In this document: positions 18,135-27,704 of the stretch, one piece after another | Layout of the letters: every line of letters begins with the position of its first letter | Position numbering within the stretch: the first letter of the stretch is position 1 | Notes under the pieces: generated by a model | Databases searched by the model: none | What the model saw: the letters and a program-made list of their open reading frames with translations, nothing else | Told to the model about the DNA's origin: nothing | Source: Bacillota bacterium | GTDB taxonomy: Bacteria > Bacillota > Clostridia > Lachnospirales > Lachnospiraceae | DNA: 64,000 nt | Assembly: GCA_023398375.1 (NCBI GenBank) | Contig: JAEWSH010000061.1 | Location: forward strand, 186,001 to 250,000 | Direction: 5' to 3' | Program-made: the position numbers and the translations under genes

Positions 18135-20270
18135 TTATCTGAACAGCGAGCTTACCGCACTCTGGGTCGAATTCAATTTGGACATTGCCACTTCCATTGC
18201 ACTGAACTGCGAATAATATTTATCTTCCAAGCTGGTCAGACGCTTTTCCTGTGCTTTGATCTGATCCGTATAATCATCATACTCTCTCTGCATCTTTTTG
18301 TCATCATAGATATTATAAATACTTCTGTAATAACTGCTGCTCATTAATTTATTTAACTTATTATACATATTCGTTGTCAGCTTTGAGAAGAAAGAAGTAA
18401 CACCGTCTAAGTCATTGGCAATCGCCGTTTTCAATTTATCCGTCTTGTTTTGAAAAGCGCTGTCGGTAGAATCACCGTCGATATGGTATGCGCCTTTTTC
18501 ATTTTTGCCCGACAAAAAATAGCTCAATGTCTCGATCCCAAAATCTGATAATGTCGTTTTCTTGCCATCAATTGTAAAACTTTCCAGCATAGCAGTTTTA
18601 AACGTGGAAGTAACCGAACTAAGGTTGGAATCCCTGCGTAATAACGCTGCCTTGATTTTTGCTTCCCAGTCCTCGATCTGAGTATCGGTCATAGCATCCT
18701 TTTCATCATTGGACAACGGCTCATATCCTTTTGCGGAATCCGCATTATATAAAGAATCAAATTCATTCACCAGTGAATTATATCCTGTTATGAAATCTTT
18801 TATCATCTTGTAAATTCCATCCACATCATCCTGTGTGTTGATCGTGGTCGGTGTGTAAGTCGTTTTTGATGATGCTACATTAGCAGCATTTTTGTCTACC
18901 TCATTTCCGTCGGCATCGTAATATTTCGTGGTACTCGCTGACAGAACTTGTGCCGTAATCGTCAGGCCATTGACAGAAAAACTGTTATTGGAAGATTCGA
19001 ACTCTGCTCCGTTCAATTCAATCAGGGCATTCTGACCATTAATGCGGACTGCAGAAGCACCGTCTCCCAACGAAGTAATATATTTGGCGCTTGCTATCTT
19101 AGCATCCAGTTGTGTCTTTGCGCGATCTGCAAGTGTAGGCTCCCCCCCGCCATTCAATAATAGATTATTACTGTCTATTTTACCTTGTGCGCCAGATACA
19201 GCCTCGTCAAAGCCTCTAACCGAATAAACAACCTGAAGGTTCTTCTCTATCTCTATTTTTTCCGCGTCCAGTGCCGCTTTTTGTTCTTCATAATCACTTG
19301 CGTTTTTATCTAACGCTGCATATCTTGCATTAAAATCTGTTGCCGCTGCTTCCATATTGGTAATTTTTTCTGCAAGCGTACCTCCTGCAATGGAATCATA
19401 AATTTGCTGATTCGTAGCACTGGAAGTATCGTTTTCGACAGAATTCTTGGCAAGATATTCTGTCTTAGCTGAATTATAACTGTCTATCTGTGCCTGATAT
19501 GTAGTATTCTGATCTATATATATTTGCCGGATCTTTGATAAAGTGGAATTATATGCATCGGTATAAGCTGCCGTCCCCTCTTCCAAAGCCGCGTATGCTC
19601 TTGTTGCATCATCAATGTCACTGCCTGCGACCAGACCTAATGAAGCTAACGCTGAGGTACCAGCATCATTTGTACCGGTTAATGTAAAATCATTCTCTTT
19701 CCCACTTGATTTCGCACTAATAAAAAACCGCTGATTGGTAGCATCAAAACTCGCCGTAACTCCCGCATTTGTGAATTTTGCAGCAACCGCTTCTATCGTA
19801 TCCGTACCGGAAAGAGAGATCGTTGTGTCTTTTCCTCCCACCGACACTTTAATATTTGCTGTTTCTCCTGCGCCTACTGCTCCAATCTGAGCCATTGTAG
19901 TCGATAATTTGTAGGAACTGCCTGAACTTAGCTTTGCCCCTGTCAAATAACCGGGCTTGGCAAGCTGCTTCACCGCAAGTGTCTGGCTTCCGTTGGTCGC
20001 GGTGTCGCTCGCCACGATTTTTGCAATGTTGGAGTCCGTTATGCTCGTAGTTTTCTTTTTGTAAGTACCTTCAAATTTCATAGTAGACAATGTACCGTTA
20101 AAAAAATTACCTACCTTTGTATTTAATGTATTCCATGCTGATTGGGTCCATTTCAGCTTTGTCTGTTTTTTTTCCAGTTCTGTTTTTTTTGCGCTTTCTG
20201 CCTTCACCAGTTCTTTTACGATACTATCCGTATCCATTCCCGAATTAAGACCCGAGATTCTAATTGACAT
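18135..20270 (-). CDS. fliD: Flagellar filament cap protein FliD
   Basis: This 711-residue protein caps the filament and helps flagellin assemble at the tip. The N-terminus MSIRISGLNSGMDTDSIVKELV is the FliD_N signature, with a coiled-coil stretch of Lys/Glu. The C-terminus (RDSNLSSVTSTF, then IYDDKKMQREYDDY and a heptad segment) is FliD_C. It is longer than E. coli FliD (about 470), with a large inserted variable region between about 200 and 430 that includes a Gln/Asn/Ala-rich stretch. It lies between flaG and fliS behind a sigma-28 promoter. Confidence 0.95.
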   Translation of the reverse strand: MSIRISGLNSGMDTDSIVKELVKAESAKKTELEKKQTKLKWTQSAWNTLNTKVGNFFNGTLSTMKFEGTYKKKTTSITDSNIAKIVASDTATNGSQTLAVKQLAKPGYLTGAKLSSGSSYKLSTTMAQIGAVGAGETANIKVSVGGKDTTISLSGTDTIEAVAAKFTNAGVTASFDATNQRFFISAKSSGKENDFTLTGTNDAGTSALASLGLVAGSDIDDATRAYAALEEGTAAYTDAYNSTLSKIRQIYIDQNTTYQAQIDSYNSAKTEYLAKNSVENDTSSATNQQIYDSIAGGTLAEKITNMEAAATDFNARYAALDKNASDYEEQKAALDAEKIEIEKNLQVVYSVRGFDEAVSGAQGKIDSNNLLLNGGGEPTLADRAKTQLDAKIASAKYITSLGDGASAVRINGQNALIELNGAEFESSNNSFSVNGLTITAQVLSASTTKYYDADGNEVDKNAANVASSKTTYTPTTINTQDDVDGIYKMIKDFITGYNSLVNEFDSLYNADSAKGYEPLSNDEKDAMTDTQIEDWEAKIKAALLRRDSNLSSVTSTFKTAMLESFTIDGKKTTLSDFGIETLSYFLSGKNEKGAYHIDGDSTDSAFQNKTDKLKTAIANDLDGVTSFFSKLTTNMYNKLNKLMSSSYYRSIYNIYDDKKMQREYDDYTDQIKAQEKRLTSLEDKYYSQFSAMEVAMSKLNSTQSAVSSLFR

Positions 20271-20281
20271 AGTCGTACCCC

Positions 20282-20713
20282 CTATCGTTTTTCATCCACC
20301 ATAAGTCCGGCCAGTTCCCATGCCTTCGCTATCATGTCCAGTGTCTTTTCCGGTGGAAATTCCTTAATAACATCTTTCGTATCCTTATCGACTATCTTAA
20401 TTGTAACCCGGTTGGTCTTCTCATGAATCCCAAAAATAGCCTCGGAATTTAACATTTTCTTATTTAACTCTTCTACTGCTTTCTTGATCTTTTCGTTTGC
20501 GCTCTGTTGATTCTGCTGCCCCTGTTTTTCGTTCTCTTTCTCTCTGTCCGCATCTGCTGCCTTATCTATGGCGCTTGCAGCATCTTTTGCACTATTTAGT
20601 ACTGCTTCTGTGATAACTTCCTTGTTATCAGCGTCTGTCTTCTGTACGGTGTCAATTTTTTGTACTGCCTGTACCTGATATGCTGTGGCAGTGTTTAATG
20701 GTTCAATTGCCAT
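20282..20713 (-). CDS. flaG: FlaG family flagellar protein
   Basis: This protein of about 143 residues has a variable, Lys/Asp-rich N-terminal half and a conserved C-terminal FlaG domain (IFGIHEKTNRVTIKIVDKDT, VIKEFPPEK, then a terminal helix). FlaG proteins influence filament length; the mechanism is not well understood. ATG 20713 is chosen for the GGAGG 7 bases upstream; the frame extends 11 codons further. It is the first gene after the sigma-28 promoter at 20790-20817 and precedes fliD. Confidence 0.9.
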   Translation of the reverse strand: MAIEPLNTATAYQVQAVQKIDTVQKTDADNKEVITEAVLNSAKDAASAIDKAADADREKENEKQGQQNQQSANEKIKKAVEELNKKMLNSEAIFGIHEKTNRVTIKIVDKDTKDVIKEFPPEKTLDMIAKAWELAGLMVDEKR

Positions 20714-20789
20714 CCCAATCACCTCCGTGTGATGTCCAAGATTCATTCGTTATTAATCTCCCTATAGCAGTATCTGCTATCTAGCATTT

Positions 20790-20817
20790 ATATCGGTAAA
20801 TAAACAAAAAATGTTTA
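20790..20817 (-). promoter_or_regulatory. Sigma-28 promoter of flaG-fliD-fliS
   Basis: On the minus strand TAAA (20814-20817) and CCGATAT (20790-20796) are separated by 17 bases, one base longer than in the flagellin promoter. The -35 element lies inside the second arm of the csrA terminator hairpin. Confidence 0.7.
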
Positions 20818-20835
20818 TAGTAACTATAAACATTT
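20809..20835 (-). terminator. Intrinsic terminator after csrA
   Basis: AAATGTTTATAG and CTATAAACATTT are perfect 12-base inverted arms around a 3-base loop. On the minus strand the second arm runs into six Ts. It lies 9 bases after the csrA stop and separates the flgM-to-csrA operon from flaG. Confidence 0.75.
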
Positions 20836-20844
20836 TGTCTTTCA

Positions 20845-21060
20845 TTATATCAATTTCTTCAATTCCTCAATTCCTTGCGCATCCATCGCCTCTTTATTGG
20901 CTTCCTGAATCTGAATATATACTTCTTTTCGATAAATCGGTACTTCTTTCGGTGCCGTGATACCAAGTTTTACCTGTTCTCCTTTAATTTCCAGAACAGT
21001 TATTTCAATATTATTATTGATGATAAGGGCATCATTTTTCTTCCTGGATAATGCTAGCAT
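20845..21060 (-). CDS. csrA: Carbon storage regulator CsrA
   Basis: This 71-residue RNA-binding dimer represses translation by covering GGA-containing ribosome sites. The start MLALSRKKNDALIINNNIEI and the GEQVKLGITAPKEVPIYRKEVY core are the CsrA signature, with the C-terminal arginine/lysine arm. ATG 21060 is chosen because the AAGGAGG site and the homology both begin there; the frame reads back 17 codons into fliW. It starts 1 base after the fliW stop, so the antagonist and regulator are translated together. Its likely target in this window is the flagellin leader. Confidence 0.95.
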   Translation of the reverse strand: MLALSRKKNDALIINNNIEITVLEIKGEQVKLGITAPKEVPIYRKEVYIQIQEANKEAMDAQGIEELKKLI

Positions 21061-21061
21061 A

Positions 21062-21535
21062 TCATTTGCCCTCCTTTTCTGCTGCTTCTTTCGCTGCAAG
21101 CAGCATTTCATAAATCGGATATTTCACCTGATATGTTTCGCCTTCCACAATAATCTGACATGCCTTTTTTTCTTTCGCATTAATGATGACAGGCGCTTTG
21201 AGATTGACAGACATTTTTGTAATATCCTTAGGAACTGTTACTGTTACGAGCACAAGCATTTCATCCGGCTGCAATTCCCCAAGTGATAGAAATAGTTCAT
21301 CGTTTACCTGCGGATCATAATTATCAAAAATCACCAATGGATCTACTACCGGTAATGCAAACTCCGGCTTCTGCATAGATTGCAGCCAGCGAATACCTGC
21401 ATTTTCTCCGTCTTCTCCATCGTGAATCAATGCAAACTCTGTCAGATCCGGATATCCGATGATTCCATTTATAAATCGGATAATTTTATCCTCATCAATT
21501 GTTACTTCTCCAAATATTCTTGTATCCACTACCAT
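21062..21535 (-). CDS. fliW: Flagellar assembly factor FliW
   Basis: This 157-residue protein is the CsrA antagonist. It binds flagellin when flagellin is in excess and CsrA when flagellin is exported, coupling flagellin translation to export. Family signs are the start VVDTRIFGEVTIDEDKIIRF, GIIGYPDLTEF and PLVIFDNYDP. It follows flgL and is adjacent to csrA. Confidence 0.95.
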   Translation of the reverse strand: MVVDTRIFGEVTIDEDKIIRFINGIIGYPDLTEFALIHDGEDGENAGIRWLQSMQKPEFALPVVDPLVIFDNYDPQVNDELFLSLGELQPDEMLVLVTVTVPKDITKMSVNLKAPVIINAKEKKACQIIVEGETYQVKYPIYEMLLAAKEAAEKEGK

Positions 21536-21578
21536 ACTATATGCTCCTATCCACGGCCTCCGGCCGCTATCGCTATTC

Positions 21579-23150
21579 TTATATGTAGTTCATCAAAGAG
21601 TTCTGTACGATCTTACTTGTTGCCAACAGTGCTGCATCATACGCTGTCTGGGCACTTTTTAACTGAATTGACAATTCCGCTATATCAGCACCTTCATTTT
21701 CAGTTACCAGCCCCTTAAAGTTTGTTTGCTGTGCGGTTAATCTGGTCTTGATCAGATCAAGTCTGGAACTTCTGTTACCTGCATTGGTCGTCGCAAGATT
21801 CGTCTGATTGACAAATCCATCCGTTTTTGTTTCTGCACTTGCATATAGTTTCTGCTCTTTAGCCACTAAATAAGTCTTTGCTTTATTGGCTGCTTCCAAC
21901 CGAGCTGTAACTGCATTCTGATCATAGTTCGTATCGCCCTTCATTGCCTCCAGCGTACTGATCGTTTTTTCTATGTTGACCACATCCTGTGAAGCCTGCA
22001 TCAATTCGTCGACTGTTCTGCCTATATCATGCGTAAAAACTTCAGAGGCCAATGTATTTACCTGAATGGTCTGGTTGTATCCCACATCATAAGACATATA
22101 TTGTTCTTCGCCGCTGTAGCTGACTGTTTTTCCACCACCAAGATTTTCGGTGCATTTGAAGTAATGCTCCGGTCTCAGATCACCCTTCTCCCATGTTGTC
22201 TTTCCATATTCTGCTGACAATGCAGTAGAGCTGTCGCTCTGAACCAGCTTATTCATATTATTACTCATCAGGATCTCTCCCGTTTCCGGTATATAAATAG
22301 CGGTTGCTACTGTTGCTCCTTCACCTGTGTTCGCGCTCGTCATCTGTTCATAAGGATCAGGGTCACTGCTTAATGAAACTGTCTTAAAAGTCAAGGCCAC
22401 TGTGCCTGCATCCGTAACGACATTTTTTGTGGAACCATCAGCCTGGATACTGACGGTATTCGCGCCATTGTTCAAACTGTTACTGAGTGTAAGTGTCGGT
22501 ATCACTGTACTATCAAGTGTATCGTATGCAAGCCGGATTCTGGCTATGGAACTGGAAGATACATTCTGTTCTGTAGTCTGTCCTGGATCATTGTAATTTG
22601 TTTTGGTAATATCTGTAAGCTTTCCTGTATTTACATACGTTATGTTGTCAATGGAGCTCCCTTTAAAATTTTCTGTAATTACATAGGGATCACTTTGATT
22701 TGCTTCCTTGAAACGCAGTGATTCGTTTGTTCTATAGCCTGTGAAGAGCGTTCTTCCTCCGAATTCCGCATCGCCTGTTTCATATATCTCATCCCGAAGC
22801 CCTTTCAGTTGTTCCAAAATAGCTGCTCTGTTCTCAGAAGTTAAAGAACCGTCATTCCCTTTATGACATTGTTTCCGAACATCCTCTAAAACACCACTCA
22901 CAGTTTTTAAAGCTGCTACTGTAGAATCAATCCAGCCCACTGCATCCGCTGCATTCTTACCCAGATACTGTGTGACTTCACTAAGATTTGTACGCAGCCG
23001 TAATGCCCTGATCGCAATCACAGGATCGTCCGATGGTCTGGTTATTTTTTTTTCTGTTTCAATCTGTGTTGCCAGATTATCTTGCAGAATCTTATTATTA
23101 TTCAGGTTCGTAAGTGAGTTGTTCTGCATGATTTTAGTTGTTATTCTCAT
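21579..23150 (-). CDS. flgL: Flagellar hook-associated protein 3, FlgL
   Basis: This 523-residue protein is the hook-filament junction protein that connects FlgK to the filament. It shares the flagellin-like N-terminus (MRITTKIMQNNSLTNLNNN, KKITRPSDDPVIA) and a C-terminal helical segment (AQTAYDAALLATSKIVQNSLMNYI pattern, read here in part). It is longer than the enteric protein because of a large central region (about 175-400). A GGGGG site precedes the ATG. It lies after the two flgK genes and before fliW. Confidence 0.93.
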   Translation of the reverse strand: MRITTKIMQNNSLTNLNNNKILQDNLATQIETEKKITRPSDDPVIAIRALRLRTNLSEVTQYLGKNAADAVGWIDSTVAALKTVSGVLEDVRKQCHKGNDGSLTSENRAAILEQLKGLRDEIYETGDAEFGGRTLFTGYRTNESLRFKEANQSDPYVITENFKGSSIDNITYVNTGKLTDITKTNYNDPGQTTEQNVSSSSIARIRLAYDTLDSTVIPTLTLSNSLNNGANTVSIQADGSTKNVVTDAGTVALTFKTVSLSSDPDPYEQMTSANTGEGATVATAIYIPETGEILMSNNMNKLVQSDSSTALSAEYGKTTWEKGDLRPEHYFKCTENLGGGKTVSYSGEEQYMSYDVGYNQTIQVNTLASEVFTHDIGRTVDELMQASQDVVNIEKTISTLEAMKGDTNYDQNAVTARLEAANKAKTYLVAKEQKLYASAETKTDGFVNQTNLATTNAGNRSSRLDLIKTRLTAQQTNFKGLVTENEGADIAELSIQLKSAQTAYDAALLATSKIVQNSLMNYI

Positions 23151-23222
23151 TATATTACCCCCTTTTATACTTCACCGTTTGTCAAAAGAATTTATTTGTT
23201 ATTCCATTCATTATTTGCTCTT

Positions 23223-25091
23223 TTATACTCCAGTTGACAATATTAATTGGTCGTAGCACTCAGTCATCACAGAAATCATTTTTGATGCCAGCGTATATGC
23301 ATTCTGATATTTGACAAGACTAAGCGCTTCTTCGTCTTCATCCACACCCGATACCCCTAATCTTTGATTTTGAATCGTATTAGATACATTCGTATAATTG
23401 AGATAACCCGTATTTGCCTTACCAGCACTTAATGAAATATCTGACAGGATACTCTCCAAAAATTCGGACGAAGAGCCTCCCCGGAAACTCATTTTACTTT
23501 TATTTGTTTTCAGTTCGATCAGATCATCGATTACATCATATTTATCCTGGCCATCTGTTGCAACGGTATGTGTCGCTAATTTGCCCGGATCAGATATCAT
23601 TGCACTGGATATCGTAAAATTTAAGGCTGTGAGTTTATAATAACTGTCATCGGAAGATGATACATGCCCGCTACTATATGGGGTGGTGAAACCATATTGT
23701 CCGTTGACAGATGTTCCTGTAAAAAGATTTGTCGCGGGGTCTCCATGTGCGTCCACAGATCCCGTCTGCGTTAAGATACTATTGAATGCCGAAGCAAAAC
23801 TTCGAATCCACTCATTCATCTGCTCCATATAATGCGGTACACCTTTGTAATCAATGCTATCCCCAACTTCTGCTTCACTATTTACAGCTGACGCTTTGAC
23901 AAACTGCGTATTGTCCGTACTCAGTACAAATGTATAACTCGGCGGAGAGGTCGTAGAATCATATGTCCAGCTATCGTAAGAATATTCTGTATTTCCTAAT
24001 TTTATAGTACCGCCAGAATCCGGCAGTGTACACTTATTTAAATCCTGCAAGTAATCTGCTGTAACATCAACCGTAACTGTCTGATGCGTATCTCCGCCCA
24101 CTACTGTGCTTCCTATTGCACTTACCTTGCCTTGAAAGTTGGCATTGTTATTACCGTCTCTGATATCGATCAGTCCTCGCAAAGCCCCCCCGAGATTGGG
24201 ATTATACATGCCAAAATCCGCACCTGTTTTTTTCCAGACAATATCATACAAGCCGTCAATATCTGTCTGATTAATTTTTTCATTGTCCTTCCTTGACACA
24301 CATTCAAGTTCATTATAATCATACATATCCACAAGTGTCTGTCCGGAACCTATGGTTACAAGATATCTGCTGGCGCCCGTGACTCTGTCCGGGTCACGGG
24401 AATCAGTAATCGGAGCTTCCGTTACCTTTACATCTGCAATTTTAGAAAGTTTATCGACCAATACTGTCCTCTGGTCTCTCAGCTCGTTTGCTATAACACC
24501 AGTAAGTTCAATGGTATTAATCTGCTTATTCAGAGTAGCTATCTGTGATGCTATCGAATTAATAGATGTTACCAATGTCTTTATCTCAGAGTTCGCATCA
24601 GCTTGTACCTTCTGCAGGTTTCCGGAGGCTGTTTTAAAATAATCTGCCAAACTCTTAGCTGCACTGATAAAATCCGCTTTTGTATTTCCACTTCCGGCAT
24701 TATTTTTAACATTCTGTAATTTATCATACATTTTGTTGAAAATAGTGGTAAATCCAGGTAGTTTATCTTTTTCATCCATAAAGTAATTTTCTATCTCTTC
24801 CATATAATACTGTTTTTTATCATATTCACCGAGTACTGTGGAATTATTCCAATACTTTACATCATAGAATTCATTCCGCTGCCTTTCGATCGCCAGGGTA
24901 TCAACACCCGCACCGGCACATCCGTAAGTCGTAAAGGTCCTAAGTGCTTCTGCTGCCTGCTGCGTTACTATTTGCCGGCTGTAACCTATCGTTTCTTTAT
25001 TTGCTATATTATTTCCCGTTGTATTCAACGCCGCGCTTGCAGCCGTCAAACCGCTATATCCGATATTGAGTCCAAAAAATGTTGATGGCAT
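23223..25091 (-). CDS. flgK: Flagellar hook-associated protein 1, FlgK (paralogue 1)
   Basis: This 622-residue protein carries the rod/hook N-terminus (FFGLNIGYSGLTAASAALNT, TGNNIANKETIGYSRQIV) and the C-terminal helix ending SLVKYQNAYTLASKMISVM. It forms the first junction ring on the hook. A second FlgK-like gene lies immediately upstream (25113-26723) with 21 bases between them. The middle region differs greatly from the second copy. Both have strong ribosome sites. Which one is the main junction protein cannot be told from sequence. Confidence 0.9.
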   Translation of the reverse strand: MPSTFFGLNIGYSGLTAASAALNTTGNNIANKETIGYSRQIVTQQAAEALRTFTTYGCAGAGVDTLAIERQRNEFYDVKYWNNSTVLGEYDKKQYYMEEIENYFMDEKDKLPGFTTIFNKMYDKLQNVKNNAGSGNTKADFISAAKSLADYFKTASGNLQKVQADANSEIKTLVTSINSIASQIATLNKQINTIELTGVIANELRDQRTVLVDKLSKIADVKVTEAPITDSRDPDRVTGASRYLVTIGSGQTLVDMYDYNELECVSRKDNEKINQTDIDGLYDIVWKKTGADFGMYNPNLGGALRGLIDIRDGNNNANFQGKVSAIGSTVVGGDTHQTVTVDVTADYLQDLNKCTLPDSGGTIKLGNTEYSYDSWTYDSTTSPPSYTFVLSTDNTQFVKASAVNSEAEVGDSIDYKGVPHYMEQMNEWIRSFASAFNSILTQTGSVDAHGDPATNLFTGTSVNGQYGFTTPYSSGHVSSSDDSYYKLTALNFTISSAMISDPGKLATHTVATDGQDKYDVIDDLIELKTNKSKMSFRGGSSSEFLESILSDISLSAGKANTGYLNYTNVSNTIQNQRLGVSGVDEDEEALSLVKYQNAYTLASKMISVMTECYDQLILSTGV

Positions 25092-25112
25092 TTACATCAC
25101 CTCCTGCTTTTA

Positions 25113-26723
25113 TCATCTGCCTAGTGTACTGATCACATGTTCCAACATCTCATCAATTACATTGACATATCTGCTTGCCGCATTATAAGCATTTTGAAAT
25201 TTTATCATGTTGGTTAGTTCTTCATCCTGTGATACACCCATGATCTGTTGCCTTGCTGCTTCTATGGATTCGATCGTTTCCTGCTGTGTGCTCACAAAAG
25301 ATCTGTACACAAGACCGGAGTTCCCCACCTGGGATATCAGATCCGAATAATAATCTATAAATGTGTTCTTTTTGGTTACATTCGGGTTCAGTGTATAGCT
25401 CTCATCCGTAAATAGTGCTTTCAATGCATCTGCTGTTTCCTTATCTTCACTCTTATCAGCAAGTACAAATCCTAATTTACTAGGCTGTTCCTGTAGTTCT
25501 TTATTTATCTGTAGATTTGCTGTTGTAAATGAAGTTCCTGCAATCGTTTGAAATAACTGATATGCGGGTTGTCCGACTCCGGGACGCATATAGGTTGAAT
25601 CTCCATCTAATGCAGTTGCTCTGGCAGCGGCATCCGCCAGCACCTGATTCATAGAAGTCGTGATCTTATGAATCAACTGATCGAATTCTGCCTGTACATT
25701 CATTATAACTGACTGTGAAATATTCGTATCATAGTAATCCTTATCGGCAAGGTCTTCATATGTTGCCGCATGATCCCCACGTGCCCATAATGTAGCTTTC
25801 AGACTTCCGATATTTGTGTCTGCTTCCGTGGAGATCGTCCTGCTGAGATCAAATACCTCCGCATTTTCAATCTTATAAATTTTATTGCCATCAGCATCTA
25901 ATGTATAGGTCGCGTTCTGTGGCCAGAATGGTGTATAGAATCCTGTCTTTTCATCCATATCAAGTCCCATTTCGTACACGTTATCCAATGTTACAAATGG
26001 TACCCCTTCTATACTGACCGTGACAACAGTATTGGCATTTTCATCATATGATATATTTGCAAGCCCGCTCAATTCATCCAGAATCTGGTTTCTGGCATCT
26101 CTTAAGTCATTTGCTCTTTCAACACCGCCCGATTCAATGTTGCTGATTCGTTGGTTCAATTCATTAATCTGTTTGCCATATTTATTGATCTTTTCTACCT
26201 GACTCTTGACCTGCAGATTGAGATTGCTCTGGTAAGATTCCAATCCCTTGTATACAGCCTGTGCATTATCCAGAAATTGTGCAGAACGCGTTACCAGCAA
26301 TCCTTGTTTTACCGTATCTTTCGGCGATTTTGCAAGTTCCTGCACCGCTTCCCATAGGTTTTTCAAAGAATCACTGAAAGTGACTCCTTCCAGTTCCCCA
26401 AAAAGATTCTCCACTTCACCCAGCGTTTCAGCAGACTTCTCATAGAATGCACTTCGCCCTGATTCTTTTCTATATGATTGATCAAGAAAATAGCTTCTTA
26501 CCTGTCTTACTGCGGAATATGTTACGCCCAGACCGAGCTGTTGATTAGAAATAGAAGACCTATTGACCGATATGGTATTATAGATTCGATCGCTCAAAGA
26601 TACCTGTTGTCTGACATAGCCAACTGTGTCAATATTAGATATATTATGAGCTGTCGTATTCAATGCATTTTGACTTGTTTGTAAACCGGATACTCCGATA
26701 TATAAGCTTCCCATTAATGGCAT
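25113..26723 (-). CDS. flgK: Flagellar hook-associated protein FlgK (paralogue 2)
   Basis: This 536-residue protein also has the FlgK N-terminus (SLYIGVSGLQTSQNALNTTAHNI, SNIDTVGYVRQQVSL) and C-terminal MIKFQNAYNAASRYVNVIDEML. It is shorter than the adjacent copy and diverges in the middle. The pair could make a two-layer junction or an alternative filament base. This copy is nearer the promoter and follows flgN. Confidence 0.9.
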   Translation of the reverse strand: MPLMGSLYIGVSGLQTSQNALNTTAHNISNIDTVGYVRQQVSLSDRIYNTISVNRSSISNQQLGLGVTYSAVRQVRSYFLDQSYRKESGRSAFYEKSAETLGEVENLFGELEGVTFSDSLKNLWEAVQELAKSPKDTVKQGLLVTRSAQFLDNAQAVYKGLESYQSNLNLQVKSQVEKINKYGKQINELNQRISNIESGGVERANDLRDARNQILDELSGLANISYDENANTVVTVSIEGVPFVTLDNVYEMGLDMDEKTGFYTPFWPQNATYTLDADGNKIYKIENAEVFDLSRTISTEADTNIGSLKATLWARGDHAATYEDLADKDYYDTNISQSVIMNVQAEFDQLIHKITTSMNQVLADAAARATALDGDSTYMRPGVGQPAYQLFQTIAGTSFTTANLQINKELQEQPSKLGFVLADKSEDKETADALKALFTDESYTLNPNVTKKNTFIDYYSDLISQVGNSGLVYRSFVSTQQETIESIEAARQQIMGVSQDEELTNMIKFQNAYNAASRYVNVIDEMLEHVISTLGR

Positions 26724-26744
26724 GATATCACCTCAAAGTGTAGA

Positions 26745-27260
26745 CTATTGTTTGGCATCGAAACTCGTGTCGCTGCCCATTACAGTTCCGGCAACAAATG
26801 CTCCCTTATTGTAATTGGCTGTTTCTGGTGCCGTCTTCATTGCTCGAACCATGGTCAGGTCAAATTCCACCATATCTTTGGAAATCTGAATCAATTCGCG
26901 GTTATGATTATTGACTCTTACCATATTTTTCATGGTAATCTGTAATTTATCATGTACTTCCGCCAATTTTTTTTGTTCCTGTGGCCGCTTTTCAAGCATC
27001 TGAATTAAATTAACTAGTTTCAAAGTCTTAACATCCTTGTTAATTACGTTGGCAATATCCTTCATCAGAGATGCTCTTCTCTGTTCCAATGGATTGATTC
27101 TGCTTACAACGATTTGTTCTTCATCCGTGATTTTTTCTAACTCTTTTAATTTCCCCGATACAATAATGGGAGTCTTTCTGGTGGATAACTCTAGCAGGAT
27201 CTCATATTCTGAATTCTCCTTATCCAAAATATTGATCAAGTCCTCCATCAAACTTGCCAC
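26745..27260 (-). CDS. flgN: Flagellar chaperone FlgN
   Basis: This helical protein of about 171 residues fits the FlgN family: export chaperone for the hook-associated proteins FlgK and FlgL. It begins with VASLMEDLINILDKENSEY and has a long central coiled-coil region. The GTG at 27260 is chosen because AGAGGTGAT lies about 7 bases upstream; the frame starts three codons earlier at another GTG. It follows flgM and precedes the two flgK genes, its expected clients. Confidence 0.88.
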   Translation of the reverse strand: MASLMEDLINILDKENSEYEILLELSTRKTPIIVSGKLKELEKITDEEQIVVSRINPLEQRRASLMKDIANVINKDVKTLKLVNLIQMLEKRPQEQKKLAEVHDKLQITMKNMVRVNNHNRELIQISKDMVEFDLTMVRAMKTAPETANYNKGAFVAGTVMGSDTSFDAKQ

Positions 27261-27317
27261 TAGAATCACCTCTCATCCTTACTTATTAAATCCTGGCATC
27301 TAAATATTTCTCTATAT

Positions 27318-27599
27318 CTAGAAACTAAAATTTTGATTGTACTTCGCTATCAATTTATCTGCAAAACTATCTTCATTCACTTCATAGGTACCGTTTTGGA
27401 TACTTGATTTGATAGGAGCCGTAACTTCCTCGCGTACATCAGGGCTGTTCGCAACTGCCTGTTTTGCGATCTGAATATCTTTTCCAATATTAGATATCTG
27501 TAGTTGATCAGAAAAACCGGTCTTTGCCGTAGGATTCGTCTTTCCTGTATTTTTTGCAGTGTATAATTGCTGCACCTGTGCATAAGATTCTATACGCAT
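27318..27599 (-). CDS. flgM: Anti-sigma-28 factor FlgM
   Basis: This 93-residue protein holds sigma-28 inactive until the hook is finished, then is exported. The N-terminus MRIESYAQVQQLY is the family start, and the C-terminus (VREEVTAPIKSSIQNGTYEV, SFADKLIAKY) is the sigma-binding region. ATG 27599 is chosen for AAGGAGG 8 bases upstream. A sigma-28 promoter precedes it, so FlgM regulates its own transcription together with flgN, flgK and flgL. Confidence 0.93.
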   Translation of the reverse strand: MRIESYAQVQQLYTAKNTGKTNPTAKTGFSDQLQISNIGKDIQIAKQAVANSPDVREEVTAPIKSSIQNGTYEVNEDSFADKLIAKYNQNFSF

Positions 27600-27651
27600 A
27601 TGAACTCCTCCTTCCATGGATTTTGAGACCTCTTGCTCATTCCTATAATAT

Positions 27652-27678
27652 TTATCGACCAGTTTAAAAAAGACTTTA
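27652..27678 (-). promoter_or_regulatory. Sigma-28 promoter of flgM operon
   Basis: On the minus strand TAAA (27675-27678) and GTCGATAA (27652-27659) are separated by 15 bases, close to consensus TAAA-N15-GCCGATAT. It lies about 55 bases before the flgM start. Confidence 0.8.
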
Positions 27679-27704
27679 GCTTTTTCTATAACTATTTTTC
27701 TTTT

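Noticed and set aside
27618..27704. Terminator between ygeY and flgM
   Set aside because: Only a weak AAAAAG-CTTTTT pairing that overlaps the sigma-28 promoter; read-through into flgM is possible.
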